Source: Massilia soli (GTDB lineage: Bacteria > Pseudomonadota > Gammaproteobacteria > Burkholderiales > Burkholderiaceae_D). Taken from it: a stretch of DNA of 64,000 nucleotides. Positions 1 through 9,684 of the stretch are shown here, one piece after another. Every line of letters starts with the position of its first letter. Position 1 is the stretch's first letter. Where the stretch lies: positions 124,001-188,000 of the forward strand of contig NZ_JAFBIL020000006.1 of the NCBI RefSeq assembly GCF_016809835.1, read 5' to 3'. Made by a program: the position numbers and the translations under genes. The notes under the pieces are model-generated. The model was given only the letters and a program-made list of their open reading frames with translations, did not search any database and was not told the origin of the DNA.

Positions 1-2158
1 TGTCTTCGTCGTAGCCGTTGGCGATGGCCCAGTTGTAGGCGCCCTCGTCGTTACACATGTCATCCATCACACTCTTGAGCTTGCGATGGGTCAGCTTGGC
101 GCTGACGCTCCAGCGGTTGTTCAATGCCTGCTGGGCACCGAGGATGAACTCATCCTGGTACATTGGCTTGATTTCCGGATCCACTACCGAACGTGGGTCA
201 CCGGCTTCGCCGTTCGACGACACCGCGCGGCCACCCAGCTGGGCGCCACGGCCAGGAATCTGGAATTTGTCTGCACTGTTGCTGCCAGTGTAGGCATAGA
301 ATTCGCGGTAGTCGAGCTCGGCACCGGACAGGCGCACGTTGGTGTTCGACATCACCGGAATGTAGTAGCGGCCGGCGTTGGCGAATACCTTGGTCTGGGC
401 ATTGCCACGGACGTCCCAGGTCAGGCCCAGGCGCGGTGCGATGGTGTTGTCGACCTTGATGAAGGTTTTGTCTTCAGCATTCAGGTTTTCAAACGATTCG
501 CTACGTACACCGATGCTGGCGACCAGGTTCTTGGTGACCTGCCAGTTGTCTTCCAGGTAGAACGCCGAGTTCTTGGTGGTGAACGCGCCACCGTTTTCGA
601 AATGGCGGATTTCCACGTAGTCCATCGGCGAACCGCTGGTGTTGCGGTAGCCGTTCGACAGGGTCGAGCCGGATGCGAGGCGGCGGATCTGGTAGTTCTC
701 GCCACCTGGGTAGAAGGTGCCGTCGACGACCTTGTATTCCTCGTTATCCATACCGAAGCGCAGGCCGTGGGCACCGAGGTTCCACTCTGCATCGAGGCGG
801 AACGCCTTGCGCTCGTCGTTTGCGTCCGGATCAACGATCGTGGTTGCGGTAGCGCAGCCCAGGCGTACGGTCGGCGCGGTGCGACGATCGGTGATGTACG
901 GGCAGGCGGCCGATGCGATGTTCGACTGGCGGTTGTACTTGCCGACACCATACATGCCCGAGACGGTCAGGTCGTCGGTAACCCACGAGGTGTACTTGGC
1001 GATGAAGTTCTCGCCGCCGGTGACGTACTCGTCATTGCCCTGGCTGGCGCCGCGCTGCTTGCCGTAAGGAACTGGCGAGATGTAGTTCTGGACCTTGTCG
1101 GTGCTCTTGTCGCTGAACGCGGTGAATTCCACCAGGTTCGAATCGTTCAAGTTCCAGTCAAACTTGGTCAGGAAGCGCGGCGAGTTCGACTTGACGGTTT
1201 CCTGGCGGTTCAGGCTGTAGGTTTCGCGGGTGATGTCCGCGCCCTGCACCAGGCCGAAGAAGAACAGGCGATCCTTGATCAGCGGGCCGCCGGCCCATAC
1301 GTTGGCCTGCAGGTCGTCGGTGCCGCCAGCACGTTCCTGCAAGTCGTACTTGCCGGTGACGGTGCTCTTCTCGGCATATACCGAGGAGCCGCTCATCGAT
1401 TCAGGCGAGTAGATCATGTTGACGCCGCCGTGCCACTCATTGGTACCGCGCTTGGTGGTCACGCTCAGTACGCCGCCCAGCGAACGGCCATACTCAGGGC
1501 CATAGCCGCCGGTCTTGACCTGTTGCTGTCCGATTGCGTCGAACGGCACCTGGTTGAATGCCACGCCGTTGAGCGCGTTGGTGACGTTGAAGCCGTTGAT
1601 GTAGTAGACGTTCTCTGCCGGGGAAGCACCACCCAGCGATGGAACGTTACCGCCACGCAATGCGGTCTGGCCGATGCGGGTGTCGCCGGCGGTTGCGCCT
1701 GGCGCCAGCAGCGCGACGGCGGTCACGTTACGTGCGACCGGAATGCGGTCGATTGCAGCCTTGTTCAGCACCAGGCTCGATTCGGCCGACTTGACGTCGA
1801 TGCGCGTTGCGCGGCCGGTGACGACCACGGTCTGCGGGGTGTCGGCTTCAAAGTTCGCGGTCGACCCTTCGCCGGCCTGCACCGTCACTTGCTGGTCACG
1901 GGTGGTACCGTCTGGCAGCTTGACACGCACCAAGTAGTTGCCTGGCGGCAGTTGGGACAGGTTGTAGGTGCCGTCGGCAGCAGCCGTCACGGTACGGGTG
2001 ACACCGATCGCTGGGTTTTGTGCGGTGACGACGGCGCCGCTGGCGGCGCGGCCGTTGATGTTGCCGATGTTCGATTGCGCATACGCGCTCGAGGCGGCGA
2101 CGGTGGCGGCGAACGCGACGGTCAGTGCATGTGCCAGTACGGTTTTTCTAACTAACAT
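1..2158 (-). CDS. TonB-dependent receptor, Oar-like, with N-terminal carboxypeptidase-regulatory-like domain (3' end cut by window)
   Basis: The reading frame is open from the ATG at 2158 to the window edge (719 codons, no stop), so the C-terminal barrel end is missing. Residues 1-28 form a signal peptide ending ASSAYAQ. About residues 29-105 are a carboxypeptidase-regulatory-like beta domain (GNINGRAASGAVV, LPPGNYLVRVKLPDG), followed by a plug domain (TALRGGNVPSLGG, VYYINGFNV, GGYGPEYGRSLGGVLSVTTKRG) and barrel strands. This architecture matches the Oar/TonB_dep_Rec family, which imports large ligands across the outer membrane using TonB energy. The ligand cannot be read from sequence. AGGA lies 6 nt before the ATG. 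An inverted repeat lies about 117 bp upstream. Confidence 0.9.
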   Translation of the reverse strand, partial: MLVRKTVLAHALTVAFAATVAASSAYAQSNIGNINGRAASGAVVTAQNPAIGVTRTVTAAADGTYNLSQLPPGNYLVRVKLPDGTTRDQQVTVQAGEGSTANFEADTPQTVVVTGRATRIDVKSAESSLVLNKAAIDRIPVARNVTAVALLAPGATAGDTRIGQTALRGGNVPSLGGASPAENVYYINGFNVTNALNGVAFNQVPFDAIGQQQVKTGGYGPEYGRSLGGVLSVTTKRGTNEWHGGVNMIYSPESMSGSSVYAEKSTVTGKYDLQERAGGTDDLQANVWAGGPLIKDRLFFFGLVQGADITRETYSLNRQETVKSNSPRFLTKFDWNLNDSNLVEFTAFSDKSTDKVQNYISPVPYGKQRGASQGNDEYVTGGENFIAKYTSWVTDDLTVSGMYGVGKYNRQSNIASAACPYITDRRTAPTVRLGCATATTIVDPDANDERKAFRLDAEWNLGAHGLRFGMDNEEYKVVDGTFYPGGENYQIRRLASGSTLSNGYRNTSGSPMDYVEIRHFENGGAFTTKNSAFYLEDNWQVTKNLVASIGVRSESFENLNAEDKTFIKVDNTIAPRLGLTWDVRGNAQTKVFANAGRYYIPVMSNTNVRLSGAELDYREFYAYTGSNSADKFQIPGRGAQLGGRAVSSNGEAGDPRSVVDPEIKPMYQDEFILGAQQALNNRWSVSAKLTHRKLKSVMDDMCNDEGAYNWAIANGYDED

Positions 2159-2274
2159 GTGATTTCCTAATGAATAAGCGGCCTGTGTCAAGCCGCCTTG
2201 GGTAAATGTTGTGCTTTATTAATCACGGTGTTGCGTCCCAACTAACTCCCGGCCGGAACTGAGCTCGGCCGAAA

Positions 2275-2304
2275 AATATGTATTGACAAAAATTAATACA
2301 TATT
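2275..2304. promoter_or_regulatory. Perfect inverted repeat upstream of the TonB receptor gene (candidate operator)
   Basis: Arms AATATGTATT (2275-2284) and AATACATATT (2295-2304) are exact reverse complements, 10 bp each, with a 10-nt spacer. The site lies in the AT-rich leader of the receptor gene starting at 2158. It has no T-run typical of a terminator, so a dimeric-regulator operator is the likeliest reading. No clear sigma-70 promoter could be assigned beside it. Confidence 0.45.
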
Positions 2305-2842
2305 CTTAAAGCATCAGAACACGCGCCAATATCCGGTGTCAATGTCGCAGGCCAATTCTATGCATATATACAACATATTTACGGATAAAACTCTTTTGCC
2401 AGTAAATACGCGCGTATTGACGGTATTTACGAGTAGTTCGCGATCCGCTTGACAATATTCACGACGTTTTTACTGAAAACCGTGGGGATGCGCACACCGA
2501 GCGACCAGGGTGGTTAACCGGCAGCACGACCCCAAAAGGCTGCCTCAACGAATTGGGTCGTCTTGATGAACTTAGTGGCGATACGATGAGGCAGCGGGCG
2601 AATGCCGCGCGCGCAGTCGCCGCATGATGGAGGGGTAATGGCAGGGAGGCGGCCGCTTCACGGCCGATCGGCGTTGGCCCTACGCAGCGGACACAAGCAA
2701 AAACAAGGTCAGCTGACCGGAGGCCGCCGGACGAACAGGAAGGTGTCCCGGTGGCGGGAGAGGCTCTGAAGCGAGGCGCGACTCACCGGCAACGATGCAC
2801 ATGGCTGCGCTCGGCGTTGTCTACACGTGGCGGGGACAAAGC
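2305..2842. other. Intergenic region without a recognisable gene
   Basis: This stretch separates two same-strand TonB receptor genes. The part nearest 2305-2480 is AT-rich and probably carries the promoter of the gene starting at 2158. The part from about 2490 to 2840 is GC-rich, has no credible open frame with a ribosome-binding site and resembles no RNA family I know. A small RNA cannot be excluded. Confidence 0.4.
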
Positions 2843-2881
2843 AAAAAAAAAAAACGGCGAGCTTCGCAGCTCGCCGTTTTT
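2843..2881 (-). terminator. Rho-independent terminator of the TonB receptor gene at 2899-5826
   Basis: The stem CGGCGAGCT (2855-2863) pairs with AGCTCGCCG (2868-2876) around a 4-nt loop. On the minus strand it is followed by a run of 12 T (2843-2854). It begins 18 bp past the stop codon. Confidence 0.9.
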
Positions 2882-2898
2882 ACCGTACGTCTAAGTGA

Positions 2899-5826
2899 TT
2901 AGAAGCGTGCGGTCAGGTTCATGTAGACAAAGCGGCCCATCGAATCGTACACCTGTGGGAAGGTGTTCGCGTTGGCGCTGCCTGCGGCAGGAATTGCATT
3001 GCCGGAAGCCAGTGGTGGATCGCGATCCAGCACGTTGTTGACGCCGAACGACAGGGTCATCTTCTTGGTCAGGTTGTAAGCAGCGTTCAGGTCGAGGTAG
3101 TCACGTGCACCGAGTTGCTTTTCAACTGCTGCAACCGCGCCCGTACCCAGCAGCTCCTGGCCGCTCAGACGTTCCTGGGCGACGGAGTCGAAGTGACGCC
3201 AGGTTGCCGACACGCTCAGGTCCCAAGGGGTGATCCAGGTGCCGCGCAGCTTGTGACGCCATTCCGGGGTCGAGGTGCCGCAAGTCTGGCCGAACAGGCC
3301 CTTGCAGTCGTACTCGCCCAGGCCTGGGACGTTCTCAACGGTGTACTTGTCAACCCAGGTACCGTTCATGGTGAGGTCCAGGCTACCCATTGCGCCGAGG
3401 CGCTGGCGGTAGTTGGCGCCCAGGTCCAGGCCGGAGGTGCCGATCGAGCCGATGTTGGCGGTGGTGTTGACCACGAAGCCAGCAGGACCGTTAGGCGACA
3501 GCCACAGCGAACCGAGCGTATCACGCTTGATCAGGTTGCAGAATACCGGCGCGCCGGTGGTCAGGCACTGGTCCAGCGCGACCGAAGGGTCGACCGAGCT
3601 GATGGTGTCGGCGATCTGGATGTCGAAGTAGTCCAGGGTCAGGGTCAGGCTCTTGGTCGGGGTGAAGACCAGGCCGAACGTCTTGGTGGTGCCTTCTTCT
3701 GGCAGAACGTTCGGGTTACCGCCGTTCAGATCCGAGTGCTGGTTCGCCGAGTTGTATGGCACATTGCCGTACAGGTTAGCTGGCAGGCCGGTGCGCGCGC
3801 ACTCTGCCGCGGTTGCGGTCAGGGTCTCGCTGCCGATTGCGCCTTCGCATGGATCGTTGGTCGGGCCGTTGTTACCGATCGACTGTGGGTTGAACAGGTC
3901 GCGGATGGTTGGTGCGCGCACTGCCTTCTGATACGAACCACGGAAGCGGACCGAATCAACTGGTGCCCAGTCGATACCTACGCCCCAGGTGTCGGCCTTG
4001 TAGCCGGCGCTGTAATCCGAGCGGCGGAACGAGCCCGACAGATCCAGGTTCTTGGCAAAGGCTTTGTCTTCCAGCAGTGGGAGACGGAACTCGCCGAAGA
4101 CTTCCTTGACCGAGAAACCATCGACCAGGGCTGGCGATGCGCCGCCCGAACCTGCCAGGTCACCGCTCAGCGATGCCTCGTCAGGCTCGAACGCCAGCTT
4201 TTCCGCACGGCGCTCTACGCCGAACGACACGCCCACGCCGCTGGTTGCCCATGGCGACTTGATGCCGTAGGTGCCCAGGTCCGAACCGACGTTGGCGCCA
4301 ACAACGATCTGCTGGGTGTAACCGGTCGAGTGGCCCGACGCGTTCAGGTAGTCCAGCTGCGCCTGGGTGATGCCGCCCAGCGTGAACATGTTGTACGGTA
4401 CGCAGTTAGGATCGCTACCGTCAACTGCCGAACGGCAAGCTGCCTGGCCGGTGACTGGATCAGGAACGACGTCCGTTGCCAGCGCGATGCGCTTGCTCGA
4501 GAAGTAGCCCGAGTTGGTCTCGGCGTGGTTCACGCGCGAGTACTGGCCGAAGATGTCGTAGGTCCAGTTGTTGACTTCGCCTTTGAGGCCAACCAGTTGA
4601 CGATACGAGGTATCCTGGATGTCAGCAACGCGCGGGCCGCCTTCGACGTTACGCTTGCCGAGGGTGACTGCTACCGAGCTGCCTGGCGCGGTGATGCCCA
4701 GTGCGCTCTTCCATGCTGGCGACAGCAGTGGGTTGTCGTTGCGCAGGGTAGCCTGGGCACCGAAGAACACACCACCTGGCGCCACTTGCGCATCGGTGCT
4801 GTAGTTGTGGAAGTTGAATTCCTGGTAGACGCGCGCCTTGTCGTTGATGTCGTAATGCGCACGGGCGTTGAAGCCGATGACTTGCGACGGACGCTGCAGG
4901 AAGTTCACAGGACCATAGTTGTACGAATCGGCAGCGGTGTACGGACGCACGGTGCCATTGGCGCCGTTGGTGAACGAACCCGCACGGCCGTTGACGGCGA
5001 CGCGGCCGGTTGGGTTGGTGCCCGAACCGACGCAGCCGAAGCCGGTGGTGGTCGACGAACCCAGCGCGCATGCCGAGAAATCGCGCTCGCTTTGCAGCAG
5101 TGCGTCGGTTTCCTTGTACGAGAAGAATACGGTAGCGTTACCCTTGTTGTCGGCGAAGTTGCCGCCCATCAGGACGCTGACGTCTTTGGACTTGCCGTCG
5201 AAGTTCTTGTCATCAGGAACTGGATAGCCAGCACGGCTGACGATTGGGCCGACTGCGTTGCCCTGGCTGTGGTTGTAACCACTGCCGTTCAACTGCACTT
5301 CGACGCCTTCGAAGTTGTCACGGAGGATGAAGTTGACCACGCCGGCAACCGCGCCCGCGCCGTACACTGCGCCGGCGCCGCCGGTCAGCACTTCGACGCG
5401 CTTGATCAGCGCCGCTGGAACCTGGTTGACGTCAGCTGCGGTGCTCGACACGCTACCTGCTGGCAGGCGCTTGCCGTTGACCAGCACCAGCGTACGGTCC
5501 GAACCGAGGCCACGCAGGCTGACAGTTGCGGTACCGGTCGCGCCGTTCGAGATGGAGGAACCTTGAGCTGCGAACACCTGTGGCAGGTTGTTCAGCATGT
5601 CTTCGACGTTACGGACGCCATCGATCTTGATGTCCTTGGCGCTCAACGTGGTGACTGGGCTTGCGCCTTCCGTGTTCAGCGTAGGAATACGCGAACCGGT
5701 AACCTCAACCCGTTGCATGGCCGGCTCTGCAGCCTCTTGTGCCGACGCAACCTGCATGCTGCCGAGCACCAGTCCGCTAGCGAACATCAGGCGGATGGAG
5801 CGAGATAACACTGTTTCCGTGATCAT
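2899..5826 (-). CDS. TonB-dependent receptor (outer-membrane importer)
   Basis: About 975 aa. The signal peptide ends near MQVASAQE. A TonB-box-like region RVEVTGSRI follows, then a plug domain (LNNLPQVFAAQG, TVSLRGLGSDRTLVLVNGKR, VEVLTGGAGAVYGAGAVAGVVNFIL) and a long beta-barrel closing on a terminal aromatic residue (VYMNLTARF), as expected for Bam-inserted barrels. The VEVTGSRI class is common in bacteria that degrade polymers, but the ligand is unknown. I chose the internal ATG at 5826 because GAGGGA precedes it and the signal peptide begins there. The frame also opens at 5886. It is not adjacent to an ABC importer or sigma/anti-sigma pair. Confidence 0.92.
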   Translation of the reverse strand: MITETVLSRSIRLMFASGLVLGSMQVASAQEAAEPAMQRVEVTGSRIPTLNTEGASPVTTLSAKDIKIDGVRNVEDMLNNLPQVFAAQGSSISNGATGTATVSLRGLGSDRTLVLVNGKRLPAGSVSSTAADVNQVPAALIKRVEVLTGGAGAVYGAGAVAGVVNFILRDNFEGVEVQLNGSGYNHSQGNAVGPIVSRAGYPVPDDKNFDGKSKDVSVLMGGNFADNKGNATVFFSYKETDALLQSERDFSACALGSSTTTGFGCVGSGTNPTGRVAVNGRAGSFTNGANGTVRPYTAADSYNYGPVNFLQRPSQVIGFNARAHYDINDKARVYQEFNFHNYSTDAQVAPGGVFFGAQATLRNDNPLLSPAWKSALGITAPGSSVAVTLGKRNVEGGPRVADIQDTSYRQLVGLKGEVNNWTYDIFGQYSRVNHAETNSGYFSSKRIALATDVVPDPVTGQAACRSAVDGSDPNCVPYNMFTLGGITQAQLDYLNASGHSTGYTQQIVVGANVGSDLGTYGIKSPWATSGVGVSFGVERRAEKLAFEPDEASLSGDLAGSGGASPALVDGFSVKEVFGEFRLPLLEDKAFAKNLDLSGSFRRSDYSAGYKADTWGVGIDWAPVDSVRFRGSYQKAVRAPTIRDLFNPQSIGNNGPTNDPCEGAIGSETLTATAAECARTGLPANLYGNVPYNSANQHSDLNGGNPNVLPEEGTTKTFGLVFTPTKSLTLTLDYFDIQIADTISSVDPSVALDQCLTTGAPVFCNLIKRDTLGSLWLSPNGPAGFVVNTTANIGSIGTSGLDLGANYRQRLGAMGSLDLTMNGTWVDKYTVENVPGLGEYDCKGLFGQTCGTSTPEWRHKLRGTWITPWDLSVSATWRHFDSVAQERLSGQELLGTGAVAAVEKQLGARDYLDLNAAYNLTKKMTLSFGVNNVLDRDPPLASGNAIPAAGSANANTFPQVYDSMGRFVYMNLTARF

Positions 5827-6081
5827 TAAAAGTCCCTCGAGTGTAATTATTAATACCCCGCTTTGTGAGCGAGGCGTAGTCTTCATGGCGCGTTTAAATT
5901 CCCATGAGAAATTAAACGCTAACCACGGCGAAAAAACGCCGCCCCCTCTTCATTGACGATGAAGAAGGTTGTGATGCATGGAACCATAACTGATTGTTTT
6001 TTGTCAAATAAGTAAAGACGTTACTGTGTCCAGAAACAACACACTCATCAGCGAAAACGTGCGTGAAAAAGCTGCAACGGC

Positions 6082-7050
6082 TTACAACCAACCCGATTTC
6101 TTGAACCTGTAATACAGATACCCGCACACCGTGAGCATTCCGACGACGGCCGCCGGGTAGCCGAAGCGCCACTTGAGTTCGGGCATAAATTCAAAGTTCA
6201 TGCCCCAGATGCCGGCAAATGCGGTCAGTACCGCGAAGATCGCAGCCCAGGCAGCGAGCCGTTTATTAACATTGCCCGCTTCGATCGCCACCATCGACAG
6301 GTGCACCTGGATCGCGGTGGCGATGGTGTCGCGCATGGTGTCAAGGGTCGACTGGATCCGGTACAGGTGGTCGTGCACGTCCCGGAAATATTCCTGCGTA
6401 TGCTCGAATCCGGGCGGGATCCGCCCGCCGTACAACTTGCCGACCTGGTCGAACAGCGGCGCAACCGCGTGGCGCAGCACCATCACCTTGCGTTTGAGTT
6501 CATACAGCCGCTCGATGTTGTCGCGCGACTGCGAGCCTTCCGTGAAAATCCGGTCTTCGATTCTTTCCAGCTCGGATTCAAGCGCGTCGACCACCGGGAA
6601 GTAGCGGTCGACGACGGCGTCCATCAGGGCGTACAGCACGAAGGCCGAGCCCATCGTCAGCAAGTGGGGTTCGCGCTCGGCGCGGGCGCGCACGCCAAGG
6701 AAGCCCTTGCTGGCGTTATTGCGCGCCGACAGCACGTAGTTGGGGCCGATGAACACGTCGAGCTCGCCGACATTGAGCTCGTCGCCGTTGAGCTCGACCA
6801 TGCGCACGACGGCGAACAGCGAGTCGCCGTATTCCTCGATCTTGGGACGCTGGTGGCCGCGCAGGGCATCCTCGACGGCCAGTTCATGCAGGCCGAACTC
6901 GTGCTGCATCGTGGCCAGCTCGTCCGGCTGCGGGTCGTGCAGCGCGACCCACACAAAGCAGTCGGGCAGCGCGATGTAATCGCTGATCGCCTCGACCGGG
7001 ATATCGCTGAGCTTCTTGCCTTCCTGGTAGGCGACGCAGTTAATCAGCAT
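6082..7050 (-). CDS. corA: CorA family magnesium/cobalt transport protein
   Basis: 322 aa, the usual CorA length. A soluble N-terminal domain and long stalk helix are followed by two C-terminal transmembrane segments. The selectivity motif GMN is present at the end of the first (AGIWGMNFEFMPEL), and the short basic tail FKKSGWL ends the protein. CorA pentamers in the inner membrane pass Mg2+ (also Co2+ and Ni2+) down the electrochemical gradient. The gene stands alone between ntrC (53 bp away, same strand) and the TonB receptor, and could be read through from the ntr operon. No M-box-type leader is visible in the short upstream gap. Confidence 0.93.
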   Translation of the reverse strand: MLINCVAYQEGKKLSDIPVEAISDYIALPDCFVWVALHDPQPDELATMQHEFGLHELAVEDALRGHQRPKIEEYGDSLFAVVRMVELNGDELNVGELDVFIGPNYVLSARNNASKGFLGVRARAEREPHLLTMGSAFVLYALMDAVVDRYFPVVDALESELERIEDRIFTEGSQSRDNIERLYELKRKVMVLRHAVAPLFDQVGKLYGGRIPPGFEHTQEYFRDVHDHLYRIQSTLDTMRDTIATAIQVHLSMVAIEAGNVNKRLAAWAAIFAVLTAFAGIWGMNFEFMPELKWRFGYPAAVVGMLTVCGYLYYRFKKSGWL

Positions 7051-7103
7051 GGGAGTCCTGTAAGCTGTGCAAAAAGCAACAGCTTACTATAGCCGGCGCC
7101 TGT

Positions 7104-8558
7104 TTATTCGTCCTTGGCGCCGCCGATTCCCAGCTCGGCGATCTTGCGCGTGATGGTATTGCGCCCGATGCCCAGCCGCACTGCCGCATCGTTCTTGCGT
7201 CCGTGCGTGTACTTGAGCGCGGCGCGGATCAGGATCGCCTCGAACTGCCGGCCCAGCACATCCATCACCTCGAGCTGGCCGGCCCCGAGCATCCTCGACG
7301 CCTGTTGCTCGAGCAGGCTGGCCCAGTCGCCCTGGCTGGCGCCTGGCGCCGCCTGCACATGCATCGGCAGCTCGGCCGGGGGCGCCGCGTCCCAGCCACT
7401 GCCGTTTCCATGCATCAGCTCGGGCGGCAAGTCCTTGACCTCGACGGTCTGGCCCGGCGCCATCACGGTGATCCAGTTGCACAGGTTTTCCAGCTGGCGC
7501 ACGTTGCCGGGCAGCTCCAGGCTACTGAGAAAATGCATCGCCGCGTCGCTCATGCGCTTGGTGTCGACGCCCAGCTGGCGTGCGCTCTGCACCAAAAAGT
7601 GGCGCGCCAGCAGCGGAATGTCGTCGCGCCGTTCGCGCAGGCTCGGCAGGCGCAGGCGGATCACGTTGAGGCGGTGGAACAGGTCTTCGCGGAACAAGCC
7701 GTCGCGCACGCGCTGCTCCAGGTTCTGGTGGGTGGCGGTGATCACGCGCACGTTGGCCTTGAGGGGCTGGTGCCCGCCGACCCGGTAGAAATGGCCGTCC
7801 GACAGCACCCGCAGCAGCCGGGTCTGCAGGTCGAACGGCATGTCGCCGATTTCATCGAGGAACAGGGTGCCGTTCTCGGCCTGTTCGAAGCGCCCGCGCC
7901 GGGTCGCCTGGGCGCCGGTGAAGGCGCCCCGCTCATGCCCGAACAGCTCCGATTCGAGCAGGTCCTTCGGGATCGCCGCGGTATTGAGGGCGATGAACGG
8001 CTGGCTGGCGCGCGGGCTGTGCTTGTGCAGCGCGCGCGCCACCAGTTCCTTGCCGGTGCCGGACTCGCCGGTGATCAAGACCGTGACGTTCGACTGCGAC
8101 AGCCGGCCGATGGCGCGGAATACTTCCTGCATCGCCGGCGCCTGGCCGAGGATTTCCGGGCTGCCCTGCGGCCCCGACTCGACGCTGGTCTCGCGCAGGC
8201 TTTCTTCCTGGGCGCGGCGGATCAGCGCCACCGCCTTGTCGATGTCGAACGGCTTGGCCAGGTATTCGAAGGCCCCGCCCTGGAACGCGGCAACGGCCGA
8301 GTCGAGGTCGGAATAGGCGGTGATGATGATGACCGGCAGCCCCGGGCATTGCTCCTTGACTGCCTGCAGCAGTTCCAGGCCGGACTCGCCCGGCATGCGG
8401 ATGTCGGACACCAGCACCTGCGGCGTCTCCAGCGCCAGCGCCTCCCTGGCATCGTGGGCGTTGGCAAAGCTGCGCGTGGCCAGGTTTTCGCGCGCCAGGG
8501 CTTTTTCGAGCACCCAGCGAATCGAGGCGTCGTCGTCAACTATCCAGATTGGTTTCAT
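7104..8558 (-). CDS. ntrC: Nitrogen regulation response regulator NtrC (NR-I)
   Basis: 484 aa with three domains in order. The receiver has acidic VDDD and phosphoacceptor D52 in SDIRMPG. The sigma-54 AAA+ domain has Walker A GESGTGKE, sigma-54 contact motif GAFTGA and Walker B NGTLFLDEIGD. The C-terminal Fis-type helix-turn-helix includes AAVRLGIGRNTITRKIAELG. NtrC, phosphorylated by NtrB under nitrogen limitation, activates sigma-54 promoters such as that of glnA. It is the last gene of the glnA-DUF4124-ntrB-ntrC run, 64 bp after ntrB. Confidence 0.97.
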   Translation of the reverse strand: MKPIWIVDDDASIRWVLEKALARENLATRSFANAHDAREALALETPQVLVSDIRMPGESGLELLQAVKEQCPGLPVIIITAYSDLDSAVAAFQGGAFEYLAKPFDIDKAVALIRRAQEESLRETSVESGPQGSPEILGQAPAMQEVFRAIGRLSQSNVTVLITGESGTGKELVARALHKHSPRASQPFIALNTAAIPKDLLESELFGHERGAFTGAQATRRGRFEQAENGTLFLDEIGDMPFDLQTRLLRVLSDGHFYRVGGHQPLKANVRVITATHQNLEQRVRDGLFREDLFHRLNVIRLRLPSLRERRDDIPLLARHFLVQSARQLGVDTKRMSDAAMHFLSSLELPGNVRQLENLCNWITVMAPGQTVEVKDLPPELMHGNGSGWDAAPPAELPMHVQAAPGASQGDWASLLEQQASRMLGAGQLEVMDVLGRQFEAILIRAALKYTHGRKNDAAVRLGIGRNTITRKIAELGIGGAKDE

Positions 8559-8622
8559 GTATTCGCTTTCCTGCTGAACGCTGTTGCAATGGGACCGCCG
8601 CGCATCCCACGCCGGGCGCGCC

Positions 8623-9684
8623 TCACGGCAGCGGCAGCAGGATGCGGAAGTCGGTCAGGCCGGGCCGGCTCTCGCACTCGATCACACCCATGTGCTGCTG
8701 CACGAAGGTCTGCGCAAGCGTCAGTCCCAGGCCGCTGCCGCCATCCCGGCCCGACACCAGCGGGTAAAAGATACGGTCGCGGATCTGGGGCGGTATGCCC
8801 GGTCCATTGTCGATGATATGCAAGTCTAATGCCAGCACGTAGCGGACCTTGGCCAAGGTCACCTGGCGCGCCACCCTGGTCTTCAACACGATCTCGGCAT
8901 CCCCTAGCGCAATTCTCTCCGATAAGGCCTGGGCGGCATTGTGGGCGATGTTGAGCACGGTCTGGATCAGCTGCTCCTTGTCGCCCCGGAATTCGGGAAT
9001 CGAGGCATCGTAATCGCGCCGGATCGACAGCCCGGACGGGAACTCGGCCAGGATCAGGCTGCGCACCCGTTCGCACACTTCGTGGATGTTGACGTCGCCG
9101 ACGATGTGCGGGCGCCGGTGCGGGGCCAGCAGGCGGTCGACCAGGGTCTGCAGCCGGTCCGCCTCCTTGATGATGACCTGGGTGTACTCGCGCAACTCGG
9201 CCAGGTGCAGCGGCGGCAACTCCAGCTCGAGCAGCTGGGCGGCGCCGCGGATGCCGCCCAGCGGGTTCTTGATCTCATGGGCCAGGTTGCGGATCAGCTC
9301 CTTGTTGGCCTGGCTCTGGTCGAGGATGCGCTCCTCGCGGTCGAGCTTGAGCTGCTGGACGTTCTCGCGCAGCTCGATCAGGATGGCGCCGTCCTCGAGC
9401 GTGCTGACGATGCAGTGCACGTGCAGCGCCTCGCGCCCGGCCCGCTCCAGCGTCAGGTCCTGGCGCATGTCGGCGTATTGGTGGGCCTTGGCCTGCACGG
9501 TCAGCGCGGCCAGTTCGTCGCCGTTGGCGAACAGCGTGGCGATGGTCTTGTGCGACAGCGCCTTCAGCGAACTGTCGAGCAGGCTTTCGGCGGCCGCGTT
9601 GGCGTAGCCGATGCGGCCATCGGCGCCGGCGATCAGCACGGCAGAGGCCAGCAAGTCGAGGCCGGCGAGCGCGTCCAGGTTCAC
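8623..9684 (-). CDS. ntrB: Nitrogen regulation sensor histidine kinase NtrB (NR-II)
   Basis: 353 aa. It has an N-terminal PAS-like sensor (GRIGYANAAAESLL), a dimerisation/phosphoacceptor helix with H136 in NLAHEIKNPLGG, and a C-terminal ATPase with N box (NIAHNAAQAL), G1 box (IIDNGPGIPP) and G2 box (GRDGGSGLGLTLAQ). It is soluble with no membrane segment, as expected of NtrB, which is switched between kinase and phosphatase by PII protein. Its start overlaps the stop of the upstream DUF4124 gene by 4 bp, implying translational coupling. Confidence 0.96.
   Translation of the reverse strand: MNLDALAGLDLLASAVLIAGADGRIGYANAAAESLLDSSLKALSHKTIATLFANGDELAALTVQAKAHQYADMRQDLTLERAGREALHVHCIVSTLEDGAILIELRENVQQLKLDREERILDQSQANKELIRNLAHEIKNPLGGIRGAAQLLELELPPLHLAELREYTQVIIKEADRLQTLVDRLLAPHRRPHIVGDVNIHEVCERVRSLILAEFPSGLSIRRDYDASIPEFRGDKEQLIQTVLNIAHNAAQALSERIALGDAEIVLKTRVARQVTLAKVRYVLALDLHIIDNGPGIPPQIRDRIFYPLVSGRDGGSGLGLTLAQTFVQQHMGVIECESRPGLTDFRILLPLP

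Noticed and set aside
86-2155. Plus-strand 689-codon frame
   Set aside because: Antisense to the TonB receptor gene, whose minus-strand translation shows signal peptide, plug and barrel motifs.
2449-2480. Plus-strand TTGACA promoter near 2449
   Set aside because: No gene follows on the plus strand, and no -10 at proper spacing was seen.
3115-5808. Plus-strand 897-codon frame
   Set aside because: Antisense to the second TonB receptor gene; no recognisable motif.
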